DNA of 60,606 nt, from assembly GCF_000337695.1 (NCBI RefSeq), contig NZ_AOIA01000023.1, positions 1 to 60,606 of the forward strand. Reading direction: 5' to 3'. Under the pieces are notes generated by a model. It was not told the origin of the DNA. It worked only from the letters and a program-made list of their open reading frames with translations, and made no database searches. Position 1 is the stretch's first letter, and every line of letters starts with the position of its first letter. Below are positions 26,383-36,816 of this stretch, one piece after another. The stretch is from Natronococcus jeotgali DSM 18795. Lineage in GTDB: Archaea; Halobacteriota; Halobacteria; Halobacteriales; Natrialbaceae. Position numbers and translations under genes: made by a program.

Positions 26383-26398
26383 TTTAGGCTAGCCTAAA
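26383..26398. promoter_or_regulatory. Iron-box-like operator 3
   Basis: TTTAGGCTAGCCTAAA is a perfect 16-base palindrome, the best copy in the window (14-base core 26384-26397). It lies between the TATA box GATATAAGAT (minus strand, 26410-26401) and the ATG of the iron-binding-protein gene (26378), the classic position of a repressor site. Confidence 0.82.
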
Positions 26399-26403
26399 CA
26401 ATC

Positions 26404-27570
26404 TTATATCCGTCGGTTCGCGGCGACCGGCGCGGGTCGCTCGAGCGCCTCGAGACACTCGAGCCACTCGAGCATGCGTTCGCCGACGTGGTTGAAAAAC
26501 GCGCCGTTGTTGTACTCGTCCCAGTCGCCGTCGGCGAGTTCGCGGGCCATCGCCTCGAAGACCTCGGCGTAGGAGTCGGCCCCGTCGCCGACGTCGTCGA
26601 TCACGCGCCAGAGGTGCTCGTTGAGCTCGAGGCCGGGGACCTCGTTGTTGAGGTCGTCGAACGTGCTTCGGGGAGCCTTGTTGTGTTCGCACAGCGGCGC
26701 GCCGTTGTAGATGCGCGTGCCAAGGACGTCGCAGGCCCGCTTCAAGAACACGCCCGACCAGATGTCGTCGAACCGACCCACGTCCCACTCGTTGTCGTCC
26801 ATCGGGAGCTGGTAGAACGCGGGGATCACCTCGCGGCGGAAGGCGAGGTTCATCGAGCAGACCGTGAGGTAATTCCCCCGCGCGGCGACGAAGTCGTCGC
26901 CGAAGTCGTCTTTCGAGGTGCGGGTCTGGGCCTGGCCCTCGAGGTCGCCGTCCATCAGGATGCGCACGGCGTCCAGATCGGGGACGTTGGTCCACAGCCC
27001 CTGCGAGGCGACGACCTGCCCGGATTCGATCTCGGTCGTGTCGGTCTCGACGGTCTCGCCCATCGCCGAGTAGGGGTATCCCCGCGGGTAGAGCCCGTGG
27101 TCGTCGGCGTTCTGGTAGAGGACGTTGACCCACTGCTCGTCCGAGGAGACTTCTTCGATCTCGCCCCCGAAGGCGAGGTTCGCCATGTGCGTGCCGAAGA
27201 AGTCCTCCTCGGGGTGAGGGAGCGTATCGTCGTCGATGAAGAAGCCGTACTCGAACGCGTCGTCGGCCCACATATAGAGGAGGCCGAAGCTCGTCTCCGC
27301 GTGGCTCGCCGCCGGAACGACGTGACCGTACTCCTCGACTCCGTGCTCGGCGTACCACTCCTCGCGACGGGAGCCGTCGAAGACCTCGCCCGAGACCCCC
27401 TCCTCCTCGAGCATGCGTTCCATCGCGTCGGTCTCGCAGAAGTCCTCGGTGACGAGCACGACGTGCAGCCGCGAGAGGTCGAACCCGTGTCGGCGGGCGT
27501 TCTCGAAGTACGAGCGCAGACACTCGTACTCGCGGATCGTGGGAACGACGACGCAGACGTCCTGACTCAT
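26404..27570 (-). CDS. Reversibly glycosylated polypeptide / alpha-1,4-glucan-protein synthase-like protein (GT75-like)
   Basis: This 388-residue soluble GT-A-like protein has VCVVVPTIREYECL at the N-terminus and the metal-binding FIDDDTLP (Asp113-Asp115). The family includes plant UDP-arabinopyranose mutases and self-glycosylating proteins; the archaeal role is not established. It may supply or prime a sugar for the neighbouring transferases. Iron-box-like operator 4 lies 15-28 bases before its ATG. The minus-strand order puts it just downstream of the flippase-like gene. Confidence 0.78.
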   Translation of the reverse strand: MSQDVCVVVPTIREYECLRSYFENARRHGFDLSRLHVVLVTEDFCETDAMERMLEEEGVSGEVFDGSRREEWYAEHGVEEYGHVVPAASHAETSFGLLYMWADDAFEYGFFIDDDTLPHPEEDFFGTHMANLAFGGEIEEVSSDEQWVNVLYQNADDHGLYPRGYPYSAMGETVETDTTEIESGQVVASQGLWTNVPDLDAVRILMDGDLEGQAQTRTSKDDFGDDFVAARGNYLTVCSMNLAFRREVIPAFYQLPMDDNEWDVGRFDDIWSGVFLKRACDVLGTRIYNGAPLCEHNKAPRSTFDDLNNEVPGLELNEHLWRVIDDVGDGADSYAEVFEAMARELADGDWDEYNNGAFFNHVGERMLEWLECLEALERPAPVAANRRI

Positions 27571-27577
27571 TGGCTCG

Positions 27578-28738
27578 CTATTTTTTAGGTGAGCCTAAAA
27601 AACTGCCGGTTCCGCTCGTCCCGTCGGGTTCGGCGTCGGCCGCCTCGGAAACCGAGACGCCCAGCGCGGCGACCGAGCCGGCGCCGCCGACCAGCGTCAC
27701 GGCGTTTTTCAGCGCGTGGTCGACGATCGCGGCCGCAAGCGCCGCGCTCGCGCCGACGGGGGTGAGTCCGACGACCAGCGCCGTGAAGGCGGCCTCGTAG
27801 AGGCCGACGCCGCCCTGGGAGAGGGGCAACACCTTCGCGAGGTTGCCAACGCTGACCGCCAGCGTCCCGACCGCAAGCAGGGGGCCGACGGCGAGCCCGC
27901 TGCCGAGCGCCGCGAGGACGGCGACCGCGGTGAGGACGTCCAGCAGCCAAACCAGCAGGCTCGTCGCCCCGACCGTCGCCAGCGCGCGTGGCCGTTCCGC
28001 GACGACCTGCAGGTCGGCCGCGAACCGGAGCGCGGCCTCGAGAAGTCCCTCGAGTCGCGGTCGACCTTCGACCCGCGCTCGGAGCTCCGCGCCGAGGTCG
28101 CGATCCGCGCGCGCGGACGCGACGACGGCCAGACCGCCGCCGGCGGTCGCCACGCTCACGGCCGCGGCCGCCAGGAACGCGGTTCGGGCGCCGCCGGCCG
28201 CAGCGGCGAGCTCGAACGGGCCCGCGCCGAGTGCGAGCCACGCCGCCGCGAGGGCCGCGAGGACGGCGATGGCCGCCAGATCGAACGCCCGCTCGACGAC
28301 CAGCGACGCGAACCCCGCGGGGTAGGGAACCCCCCGACGGGTCGCGAGAACGTACGCGCGCGCCGCGTCGCCCGCCCGCGCCGGAATCGCGAGGTTGGCC
28401 GTCTGGCTGACGAAGACCGCCATCGTGAGAAACGTCGTTCCGTGGCGGTGGCCCATCGCCCCCAGGACGTCCCCGTACCGGCGCCCCCGAAGCGGCCACG
28501 AGACGGCGTACGCCGCGACGGCGATCGCCAGCAGGCCCGGATCGGCGCCCGCCATCTCGGCGGCGACGGTTCGAGCGTCGAGTTCGCGCGCGACGACGAG
28601 CAGCCCGAGCGCGACCACCACCGTTCCGCCGATCGTCAGCCGGCGGCGGGTCAGCCCCGCCGCGAGCCCGTCGCTGTCGGCTCCCGCTTCGCCCGACTCG
28701 TCGACCCCCGCGGGATGCGATCGCTCGCCGCCGTTCAC
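27578..28738 (-). CDS. Flippase-like integral membrane protein (UPF0104/LPG synthase TM-like)
   Basis: This 386-residue protein has about eight spans and the family pattern VFVSQTANLAIPARAGDAARAYVL, VERAFDLAAIAVLA and KVLPLSQGGVGLYEAAFTALV. Homologues are associated with lipid or polyprenyl-linked sugar translocation. GTG 28738 is chosen because the TATA-like GACTTAACTATC (28762-28773) then lies about 24-35 bases upstream; GTG 28774 would start inside the operator. Its last codons contain iron-box-like operator 4 of the next gene. Confidence 0.78.
   Translation of the reverse strand: MNGGERSHPAGVDESGEAGADSDGLAAGLTRRRLTIGGTVVVALGLLVVARELDARTVAAEMAGADPGLLAIAVAAYAVSWPLRGRRYGDVLGAMGHRHGTTFLTMAVFVSQTANLAIPARAGDAARAYVLATRRGVPYPAGFASLVVERAFDLAAIAVLAALAAAWLALGAGPFELAAAAGGARTAFLAAAAVSVATAGGGLAVVASARADRDLGAELRARVEGRPRLEGLLEAALRFAADLQVVAERPRALATVGATSLLVWLLDVLTAVAVLAALGSGLAVGPLLAVGTLAVSVGNLAKVLPLSQGGVGLYEAAFTALVVGLTPVGASAALAAAIVDHALKNAVTLVGGAGSVAALGVSVSEAADAEPDGTSGTGSFLGSPKK
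27581..27602. promoter_or_regulatory. Iron-box-like operator 4, inside the 3' end of the flippase-like gene
   Basis: TTTTTTAGG and CCTAAAAAA form perfect 9-base arms around TGAG; the 14-base core is TTAGGT-GA-GCCTAA (27585-27598). It overlaps the final codons of the flippase-like gene and lies just before the GT75-like gene, where the T-rich arm may also act as its TATA box. Confidence 0.72.
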
Positions 28739-28764
28739 GGGCGAGTGCTCTCGAGCGCAGATAG

Positions 28765-28778
28765 TTAAGTCCACCTAA
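28765..28778. promoter_or_regulatory. Iron-box-like operator 5 (imperfect)
   Basis: TTAAGT-CC-ACCTAA matches the dyad with one mismatch in the left arm. It overlaps the TATA-like element of the flippase-like gene. It is the weakest of the five copies, but its position fits. Confidence 0.55.
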
Positions 28779-28840
28779 AACACGTCTCGGGGGGCGGAAG
28801 AGCCGTTCTCGGTCGGCTTTCCGTCTCCGTATCTCGGCGG

Positions 28841-29770
28841 TCACTCCAGCTCGTCGAGTATCTCGCGGGTCGCCCGCCGCACCGCCTCGTCGCTCGAGCG
28901 GGCGGGCTCCCAGCCCAGCGCCGAGAGCTTCTCGATCGAGAGGCGCATCTTCGGGACGTCCCCGGTCCAGCCCCGCCGGCCGCCGGTGTACTCGAGGTCG
29001 GGCTCGAGGGCCATCTCGTCTGCGACGATGTCGGCGATACGATCGACCGACGTCGTGGTCCGGGTCCCGAGGTTGTAGGTGTTCATCGCCGCGTCGGCGC
29101 GCTCGACGACGTGTAGCATCGCGTCGAGGCAGTCCTCGACGTGCAGGTAGGACTTCTCCTGGCGCCCGTCGCCGAGGATCGTCAGCGTCTCGGGATCTTC
29201 CCGGAGCTTCTCGACGAAGTCGGGGATCACGGCCCCGCGCAGGCGCGGGCCGACGACGTTCGCGAACCGGAAGTTCCAGACGGTCAGGTCGTGGCTGTGG
29301 GCCCGCGCCGAGAGTAGCCCCTCGTCGGCCAGCTTGCTCGCGCCGTAGGCGCTGATCGGCTCCAGGGGCGCGTAGTCCTCCGGCGTCGGCCGCGGTGCCT
29401 CGCCGTAGACCGTCGAGGAGGAGGTGTAGGCGATTTCGGTCACGTCGGCCGCGGCCATCGCTTCGAGGAGGGTGCGGGTCATCCGCGTGTTGTCGTCGAA
29501 CTGCGCGTGGGGACGGCCGGTGTCGACGCGTTTCGAGGCGGCGAGATGAAAGACGAGGTCGACGTCCGCGAGGCGTCCCTCGAGCGCGCCCGTCCTCGTG
29601 AGGTCGGCCTCGAGAAGATCGGCGCCGGCGGGAACCCGATCCGGGTCGCCGCCGGAGAGGTCGTCGACGACCGTCACGTCGGCCCCGTCGGCGAGCAGGC
29701 GCTCGACGAGGTGCGAGCCGATAAATCCGGCGCCGCCCGTCACGAGCGCCCGACGGTTCGAGAGGGACAT
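28841..29770 (-). CDS. NAD-dependent sugar-nucleotide epimerase/dehydratase
   Basis: This 309-residue extended SDR protein resembles UDP-glucose 4-epimerases: TGGAGFIGSH (11-20) binds NAD, and Tyr142-x3-Lys146 (YGASK) is catalytic with Ser/Thr at 117-120. It probably converts a nucleotide sugar for the glycosyltransferases encoded downstream. It lies 102 bases upstream of the flippase-like gene on the same strand. No good iron-box-like dyad is seen before its ATG, where a GGGTTAACCC palindrome (29792-29801) occupies the promoter position. Confidence 0.85.
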   Translation of the reverse strand: MSLSNRRALVTGGAGFIGSHLVERLLADGADVTVVDDLSGGDPDRVPAGADLLEADLTRTGALEGRLADVDLVFHLAASKRVDTGRPHAQFDDNTRMTRTLLEAMAAADVTEIAYTSSSTVYGEAPRPTPEDYAPLEPISAYGASKLADEGLLSARAHSHDLTVWNFRFANVVGPRLRGAVIPDFVEKLREDPETLTILGDGRQEKSYLHVEDCLDAMLHVVERADAAMNTYNLGTRTTTSVDRIADIVADEMALEPDLEYTGGRRGWTGDVPKMRLSIEKLSALGWEPARSSDEAVRRATREILDELE

Positions 29771-30058
29771 ACGCGACGATTCGCGGACGGCGGGTTAACC
29801 CTGTCGCGTTTCCGTGCGATCCGCGGCCCGCGGGACTCGAGTCGACGTGGACGATCCCGATTCGAAAATCCTACTTAAATAACACCGATCGTCGGCGTCT
29901 ATTCCTCGTCGAGAATCGTGGTACCACTGCGCATGATTCGGGGGGTACCGGTCCGCACTACTGCGATTTTCCCTCCCGGTTCCCGTTCAATTTCGACTCC
30001 CGGCCGTGTTCGATAGCGGTGGTTTTATGTAGAAGGACAATCAATGAATCGGCTGACT

Positions 30059-31738
<1,680 letters not shown>

Positions 31739-32079
31739 GCTCGGCCTCCGCTCACCGCGCTACTCCCCACGGAACGCCCGCATCGCTCGCCGACCGCTCG
31801 CGACCTCGATTCTTTCGCGGCGTCGATCGCCTCGAGCCGCTGCCGACGCGTTGGCCGACCTGTCGGAGCTCGTAGAGCACGACCGCTCGTCACGCTGAAG
31901 ACGGCCGTCTCTTCCGCGCTCGTTCCGAGGCACGTCGCCGTCCCGCTGGATCCGACCTGCTGTACCGATCGGTACCGGTCGCCCGGCGGACCGTCAGCTG
32001 CTGGCTCGGGTTCCACGGACGCGCTCGCGAACGGTCCGGCAGGCCGGTGAACTATCCTGCTCGAGCGCGTTCGTCGACT
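31739..32079. other. Gene-free stretch after thermosome
   Basis: I see no credible coding frame in these 341 bases on either strand. The only structure is the 12-base palindrome AGACGGCCGTCT (31899-31910), which could end the thermosome transcript. Confidence 0.4.
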
Positions 32080-32220
32080 ATGGCATACCGGACGACTATC
32101 GGCTGGTCGCTGTTTTCCTCGGGTATCGTAACGCTCGTTCTGAAGGTCATGCCCGGCGATTCGCTGTGGTGGGGACTGCTGTTGCTCGCGCTCGGGGCGA
32201 TCATCCTCTATATCCGATAG
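32080..32220 (+). CDS. Small two-span membrane protein (46 aa)
   Basis: A 46-residue frame from ATG 32080 is almost entirely hydrophobic: MAYRTTIGWSLFSSGIVTLVLK, then PGDSLWWGLLLLALGAIILYIR. This gives two spans with a short loop, like the many small haloarchaeal membrane proteins of unknown role. No function can be assigned. Confidence 0.6.
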   Translation: MAYRTTIGWSLFSSGIVTLVLKVMPGDSLWWGLLLLALGAIILYIR

Positions 32221-32309
32221 TAACCGATACTCGGACTACGTCGACGATCGCCCGCGGTTCACGCCCGGTTGCGAGGCGGTGCGGTCGATACGATCGGGGA
32301 TCGTCTGGT

Positions 32310-33617
32310 TCAGGACCGCCACTCGCCAACCCGGTTTCGGAGGCGGCCGGGAACGCCGAGCACGGTGAGTCCGGCGCCGAGCAACACCATCAGGACGTAC
32401 ACGCCGAGCGTCGAGGTCCAGACGACCAGCATCGCGAGAATCGCCCAGCCGCCGGCGAGAAAGTAAAACGCCGCGATCGACATCGCGGTCCCGTACAGCA
32501 AGACGAGATAGGGGCCCCAGCCGTGGGCGTGTCCGCGCCGCACGCGGCGACGGACGTACCGCTTGAGGTCGGCCTGGAGCGACTCCTTCTCGACCGTGCG
32601 GCGTTCGACCGAGGTCTCGAACTCGTCGACGCGGTCGCGAAGCCGTTCGATCTCCTCGCGGAGCGCGTCGGCGTCGTCCGCCCGGTCCCGAGTCCGGGCG
32701 CTCGAGTACGTCCTCGTCCGATCCGCATCGTCCGACTCCGGGCGATCGCGTGCGGTCCCCTCGTCGGCACCCGTGGCGTCGTCAGTCATCGCTTCTGTCG
32801 AAAGCTGTCGAGCGCGGGGACTTTGTAGCTGCCGGTCCGCTTCCCGGCCGGCGAGGACAGCGTTCAGCGTCGCGCCGGAGACGAGAATGATCGCGCCGGC
32901 GTACAGCCAGACTAAAACGAGGAAGACGGCCCCGAGGGCGCCGTAGACGGCGTACTCCCCGGCGAGAGCGGCGTACAGCGAGAACGTTCGACCGAGCGCG
33001 AGCCAGCCCAGCGCCGCGAGGACGGTCCCGGGAAGCGCCTCCCGGACGCCGACGTTCGAGTCCGGAAAGATCACGTACAACGGCAGGAACGCGGCGATCA
33101 GCGTCAGCACGACGAACAGCGGCCCGATCACGAGCCGTCCGCTAAACGGGACGAGCCGAACCGCCACCTCGATCCCGGCGACAACCGAGAGGCCGATCGC
33201 GATCGCGACGGCGACGATCCCGGCGTCTCGAACGGTAGCGACCAGCGACTTGGCGGCGACGGTCCCGTACACCGAAGAGAAGGCGCGGTCGAGGCCGCGA
33301 AACACGCGGCTCGAGCCCCAGAGCAGGCCGAGGACGCCGACGACCGTCGCCCCCTGCTGGCCGGTTTCGTCCGTGATGGTCTCCGCGAGCAACGCCTGGG
33401 CGGTCGGCGTCAGCACGTCCTCGGTCGTCACGGCCACCTGCGCGGCGAGGGCCTCCCCGCCGATCGAGGCGGCGAGGGCCAGCGACAGCAGCGCCAGCGG
33501 GGCGAGCGAGAGGAAGGCGTAGAAGGCGACGCCCGCGGCGAGAAGCGTCAACTGCTCGCGCCGTGCCAGGCGAACGAACTGGGTCGCGAACTCGCGAGCG
33601 CGGCTGTAGTCGGGCAC
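32310..33617 (-). CDS. YihY/BrkB-family membrane protein with coiled-coil and extra C-terminal spans
   Basis: This 435-residue protein has the six-span YihY domain in residues 1-260 (TLLAAGVAFYAFLSLAPLALLSLALA; VVGVLGLLWGSSRVFRGLDRAFSSVYG). An Asp/Arg-rich hydrophilic segment and a heptad-like coiled coil (about 315-360, ALREEIERLRDRVDEFETSVERRTVEKESLQADLKR) follow, then two more spans. The extra C-terminal module is not part of the usual domain. Its function is unknown. It starts at GTG 33617, with trm1 immediately upstream. Confidence 0.82.
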   Translation of the reverse strand: MPDYSRAREFATQFVRLARREQLTLLAAGVAFYAFLSLAPLALLSLALAASIGGEALAAQVAVTTEDVLTPTAQALLAETITDETGQQGATVVGVLGLLWGSSRVFRGLDRAFSSVYGTVAAKSLVATVRDAGIVAVAIAIGLSVVAGIEVAVRLVPFSGRLVIGPLFVVLTLIAAFLPLYVIFPDSNVGVREALPGTVLAALGWLALGRTFSLYAALAGEYAVYGALGAVFLVLVWLYAGAIILVSGATLNAVLAGREADRQLQSPRARQLSTEAMTDDATGADEGTARDRPESDDADRTRTYSSARTRDRADDADALREEIERLRDRVDEFETSVERRTVEKESLQADLKRYVRRRVRRGHAHGWGPYLVLLYGTAMSIAAFYFLAGGWAILAMLVVWTSTLGVYVLMVLLGAGLTVLGVPGRLRNRVGEWRS

Positions 33618-33713
33618 GGGTCGACGTTCGCGTCCCGATCAAATATGCGGTCGTGTGGCACTGGCCTGCAAAAGCGCTCGAGGATGGACGGTCCACTCGG
33701 GAGCGTAACCGGG

Positions 33714-34829
33714 CTAGGTCAGCGAGCCCGCGGTCGCCTCCCGGATCTCCCCGACCGACGCCGTCGTCTTGAACGTCGTTCCGCCGTAGTGGGCCCGCGA
33801 GGCCTGGTGGCCCGCCGCACGGAGGTCCGCGAGAAAGTCGTCCATGGCGTTGGCGGGCAGGCCCCACTCGCGACAGAGCTTGTGCTGGTCGTAGTGGGTC
33901 GGCTCGTCGAGTTCGGTCTCGAGCGCGGTGCAGAGCTCCCGAGCCTTCTCGGCGGTACCGAAGCCGTCGGGAACCCGATCGCGAACGTCGGCGACGAACT
34001 CGCGGTCGCGGATCGGGCCGAGCCAGACCGGCCCGGCGACGAGGATGCGAGTGCCGTCGCAGTGGGGACAGCGCTCGAGCGGGTCGGCGATCAACCCCGG
34101 GTCGGCCTCGCGGTAGAGGCAGTCCTCGCAGTGGGAGAGGTAGCCCAGCTCCTCGAGGGCGGCGTCGGCCGCGGTGGGCTTGTGCTCGAGCTCGAGGTAG
34201 GTCCGCACGTAGTGGCTCGTGGCGTGGGTCAGGATCGGCTCGACCCCGACGTCGAACCGGGCCCCGCTTCGGGCCAGCGCCGACAGCAGGATACGAACGC
34301 CCATCTCGGCGTGGTAGTCGGTGTTTCGCGGCACCGCGGAGTACGAGCGCACGCCGCTGTTGAAGTGGGCGCCACACAGCGGGGCCGTATCGGTCGCGGT
34401 CACGCAGACCAGATCCCGGCAGTTCGCGAACGCAGCGTCGGCGAAGGGCATCGGCGTCCCGTAGGGGTCGAGGTCGATCACGTCGAAGACCTCGTCGTGC
34501 ATGAGCGCGTTGACGTCGCGGTTGCGAACGGTCGCCTCGCAGCCGTTTCGCTCGAGGTTGCTGCGGGCGAGCGAGACGGCCTCCTCGTCGACGTCACAGC
34601 AGGTCACGTCCCAGCTGTCCGCGGCCGCCCGTACCCCCCGAGCCCCGCTCGCGGTCATCGCGTCGAGGTACGACTCCGCCCGCGGCTCGCGCTCCCGGTA
34701 GGCCCGCAGCGTCGCGATCGTCAGATCCCGGTTCAGCTCCTGGCGGGGGTTGTAGAACACCGACTCCTCGATCCCCTCGGTCTGCTCGCCGGGGACCTCG
34801 AGCTCGATTCCGCCCTCGGTGACGCGCAT
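33714..34829 (-). CDS. trm1: tRNA (guanine26-N2)-dimethyltransferase
   Basis: This 371-residue Trm1 methylates G26 of tRNAs using SAM. The SAM-binding loop is [10 protein letters not shown] (58-67) and motif IV is DPYG (121-124). The C-terminal domain carries a four-cysteine zinc site, CEDC and CPHC. The length is normal for archaeal Trm1. It may share a transcript with the YihY-family gene 96 bases downstream. Confidence 0.94.
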   Translation of the reverse strand: MRVTEGGIELEVPGEQTEGIEESVFYNPRQELNRDLTIATLRAYREREPRAESYLDAMTASGARGVRAAADSWDVTCCDVDEEAVSLARSNLERNGCEATVRNRDVNALMHDEVFDVIDLDPYGTPMPFADAAFANCRDLVCVTATDTAPLCGAHFNSGVRSYSAVPRNTDYHAEMGVRILLSALARSGARFDVGVEPILTHATSHYVRTYLELEHKPTAADAALEELGYLSHCEDCLYREADPGLIADPLERCPHCDGTRILVAGPVWLGPIRDREFVADVRDRVPDGFGTAEKARELCTALETELDEPTHYDQHKLCREWGLPANAMDDFLADLRAAGHQASRAHYGGTTFKTTASVGEIREATAGSLT

Positions 34830-35033
34830 ACTCCCCCTCGTCGACCGACCTCGAAAAGCGGCGTGATCTCGAGTCGCCGCGGGGCAATCGCGACGACGTC
34901 CGGTCTCGGCCGTCGCTCGGACGCGCCGAACGGACGGCGAAATCGACGACGTCGGGGGGACGGGGCCGCCGCCGCGCGCCCGCCGTCGTCCGACAACCGA
35001 ACCGATTTTACAGTCCGACGCTCAGTTCCGGAC

Positions 35034-35390
35034 GTGTCGAACGCGAACCCCGTCGAGCGCTGGCAGGCCCGGCTCGAGGAGGCGGGCGAACTCACGCCGG
35101 AGCTGGTCGAGCGGATCTCGCAGTGTCACGGCGACCGCGGGGTTCGGGCCATCGAGGCCGTCGGCGAACACCGGGTGAAGTCCTACCGCGATTTCACGAT
35201 CGTCGTCGGCTACGAGGACGAGTACATCGTCGAGGACGGGGGCTGTACCTGCAAGGACACCGAGTACAATCTCGACGACGACGATCCGACCGACCTCTGC
35301 TGGCACGCCCTCGCGGTGGCGATCGCCCGCCGCGTCGGCCACGTCGACTACCACGACATGTGGTACTCGGACGTCCGCGAACTGCTCTGA
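35034..35390 (+). CDS. SWIM zinc-finger protein
   Basis: This 118-residue protein carries one SWIM motif, Cys71-x-Cys73-x15-Cys89-x-His91 (CTCKD...DLCWH). SWIM domains bind DNA or protein partners, including RadA/Rad51 paralogues in some lineages; no such partner is adjacent. Start GTG 35034 is supported by the TATA box TTTTA at 35006-35010, 24-28 bases upstream. Confidence 0.85.
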   Translation: MSNANPVERWQARLEEAGELTPELVERISQCHGDRGVRAIEAVGEHRVKSYRDFTIVVGYEDEYIVEDGGCTCKDTEYNLDDDDPTDLCWHALAVAIARRVGHVDYHDMWYSDVRELL

Positions 35391-35678
35391 GAGGGGCGTC
35401 CCGCCGTCCGGGACGCCGGCTCGTCGAAGCGGGTTCTCTCGAGGCCCAGCCTCTCGTAGAACGTTACTCGTACTCGTCGAAGTGATAGATGCCAGTGAAC
35501 GAGTAACGCACTGGAAACGCGTCTGTCTACGTTCATAACTGTCCTGATGATTACGACGATCGACGCAGCAAACCGGGACTTTCAAAAATGCTGTTCTCGG
35601 TGGAGACCGCCGCCGAGGTGTTTTGATTATTTGGGTGAAGATGCTATGGATCTTTACCCGTGAGCGCTAACTAGGAGT

Positions 35679-35981
35679 ATGGAATACGAGGTCGGAGTAG
35701 ACGAATCGGTGGCCATCGCTATCGTCCGCGCAGTGAGCGCCGTAGAGGGTCGTCAACCTCGGTCGATGCCGCCACTAACCCATGTCATCAATCCGGACGC
35801 ACTAAATGCACTCTTCGACTCGCGGTCTAACGGCGAACCGCGGATCGGTGGTCGTCTCTCGTTCATCTACAATCGCTGTCGCGTCACCGTCGACAACGGC
35901 GAATACCTTACTATTCAGCTTCTCGACGACTGCCCACGGGCCACTGACGATCGAAAGCGAGATCGGACTGACTTGCAGTGA
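35679..35981 (+). CDS. HalOD1 output-domain protein
   Basis: This 100-residue stand-alone HalOD1-type protein has EYEVGVDESVAIAIVRAVSAVEG, PLTHVINPDALNALF and SFIYNRCRVTVDNGEYLTIQ. HalOD1 domains are haloarchaeal outputs of signalling proteins and also occur alone; their mechanism is unknown. A TTTAC element at 35653-35657 lies about 22 bases upstream. It opens the less GC-rich regulator patch. Confidence 0.8.
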   Translation: MEYEVGVDESVAIAIVRAVSAVEGRQPRSMPPLTHVINPDALNALFDSRSNGEPRIGGRLSFIYNRCRVTVDNGEYLTIQLLDDCPRATDDRKRDRTDLQ

Positions 35982-36009
35982 CAGCCGAACCAACAGTCGT
36001 TCTGTAGGA

Positions 36010-36816
36010 TTACTGTCCAGGGTCGTGAGCGGCCACCAGTCCCTGGGCCATGAGCCGACGAGCGATCACGACAAGTCCGTTCCCGAACCCTTCGCCAAAT
36101 ATCGCCTGTTCCTCCTTCGAGTCAGGCATGATCGAACTCACCAGGATCGTCGACCGATCGATTAGCAGTAACCGACCAATGGCCGTCTCGTCTTCGGTCG
36201 CGTTTTCGCTGTGTAGCCACTCCAGGCCTGTAATGAACGTTGTGGCGTCCGGAACCTTCGTTTGAATCTGCTCCTCTAACGGCTCCGTCAGCGCACCAAT
36301 AATCAGAGTGACGCCATTACTGACCACCTCATTGAGAGAGTCGACGAGATCCGCTGTCAGGAGCGATTCATCGCCGATAACGAGCACGACCTCGTCGGTC
36401 GCTTCCTTGATGAGTTGATCCGTTCGGTTTTCGATCCCGCTCTGACCGGACAGTGCCCACACTTGCTGGACGGGGGTGTTATCGCCCTCGTCGATGATGT
36501 CGACCGTGTTGAGCGCGTACTCGAGCCGCTCGACGCGCGCTTCGTACTGGTCACGGAGCGTTTCGGTCGCCTCCTCCAGGGAGACGGCTCGAAACTCCTG
36601 CGGGCTCGAGTGCTGGACTTCGACAAGGCCCTGGGACTCCAGCACTCGGACCGCATCGTATACCCGCGTTCTGGGAACCTCGGTCATCTTGCTGAGTTTC
36701 TTTGCCGTCCCCGAACGCAGACGGGAGAGACCGACGAAGCACCGCGCCTCGTATTCTTTCAACCCGAGTTGTTGGAGGACGTTGATCGCTTCCTCCACGT
36801 TTTCAGTTGTATCCAT
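36010..36816 (-). CDS. TrmB-family transcriptional regulator A
   Basis: This 268-residue regulator has an N-terminal winged helix (about 14-75: LGLKEYEARCFVGLSRLRSGTAKKLSKMTEVPRTRVYDAVRVLESQGLVEV), a coiled-coil connector (90-115) and a C-terminal TrmB ligand domain with a phospholipase-D-like fold. ATG 36816 is chosen because GGAGG (minus strand, 36830-36826) lies 9 bases upstream. It is divergent from a paralogue at 37203, with palindromes between them. Confidence 0.87.
   Translation of the reverse strand: MDTTENVEEAINVLQQLGLKEYEARCFVGLSRLRSGTAKKLSKMTEVPRTRVYDAVRVLESQGLVEVQHSSPQEFRAVSLEEATETLRDQYEARVERLEYALNTVDIIDEGDNTPVQQVWALSGQSGIENRTDQLIKEATDEVVLVIGDESLLTADLVDSLNEVVSNGVTLIIGALTEPLEEQIQTKVPDATTFITGLEWLHSENATEDETAIGRLLLIDRSTILVSSIMPDSKEEQAIFGEGFGNGLVVIARRLMAQGLVAAHDPGQ

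Noticed and set aside
29918-30013. Small gene between the epimerase and thermosome genes (27 codons from ATG 29933)
   Set aside because: No recognisable pattern, poor promoter spacing, and the sequence is more likely a regulatory region with the GTGGTACCAC palindrome.
35490-35520. CACTGGAAACG as an origin box
   Set aside because: It is a single short resemblance with no repeats or orc1 nearby; the surrounding inverted repeats CGTTACTCG/CGAGTAACG are unexplained but isolated.
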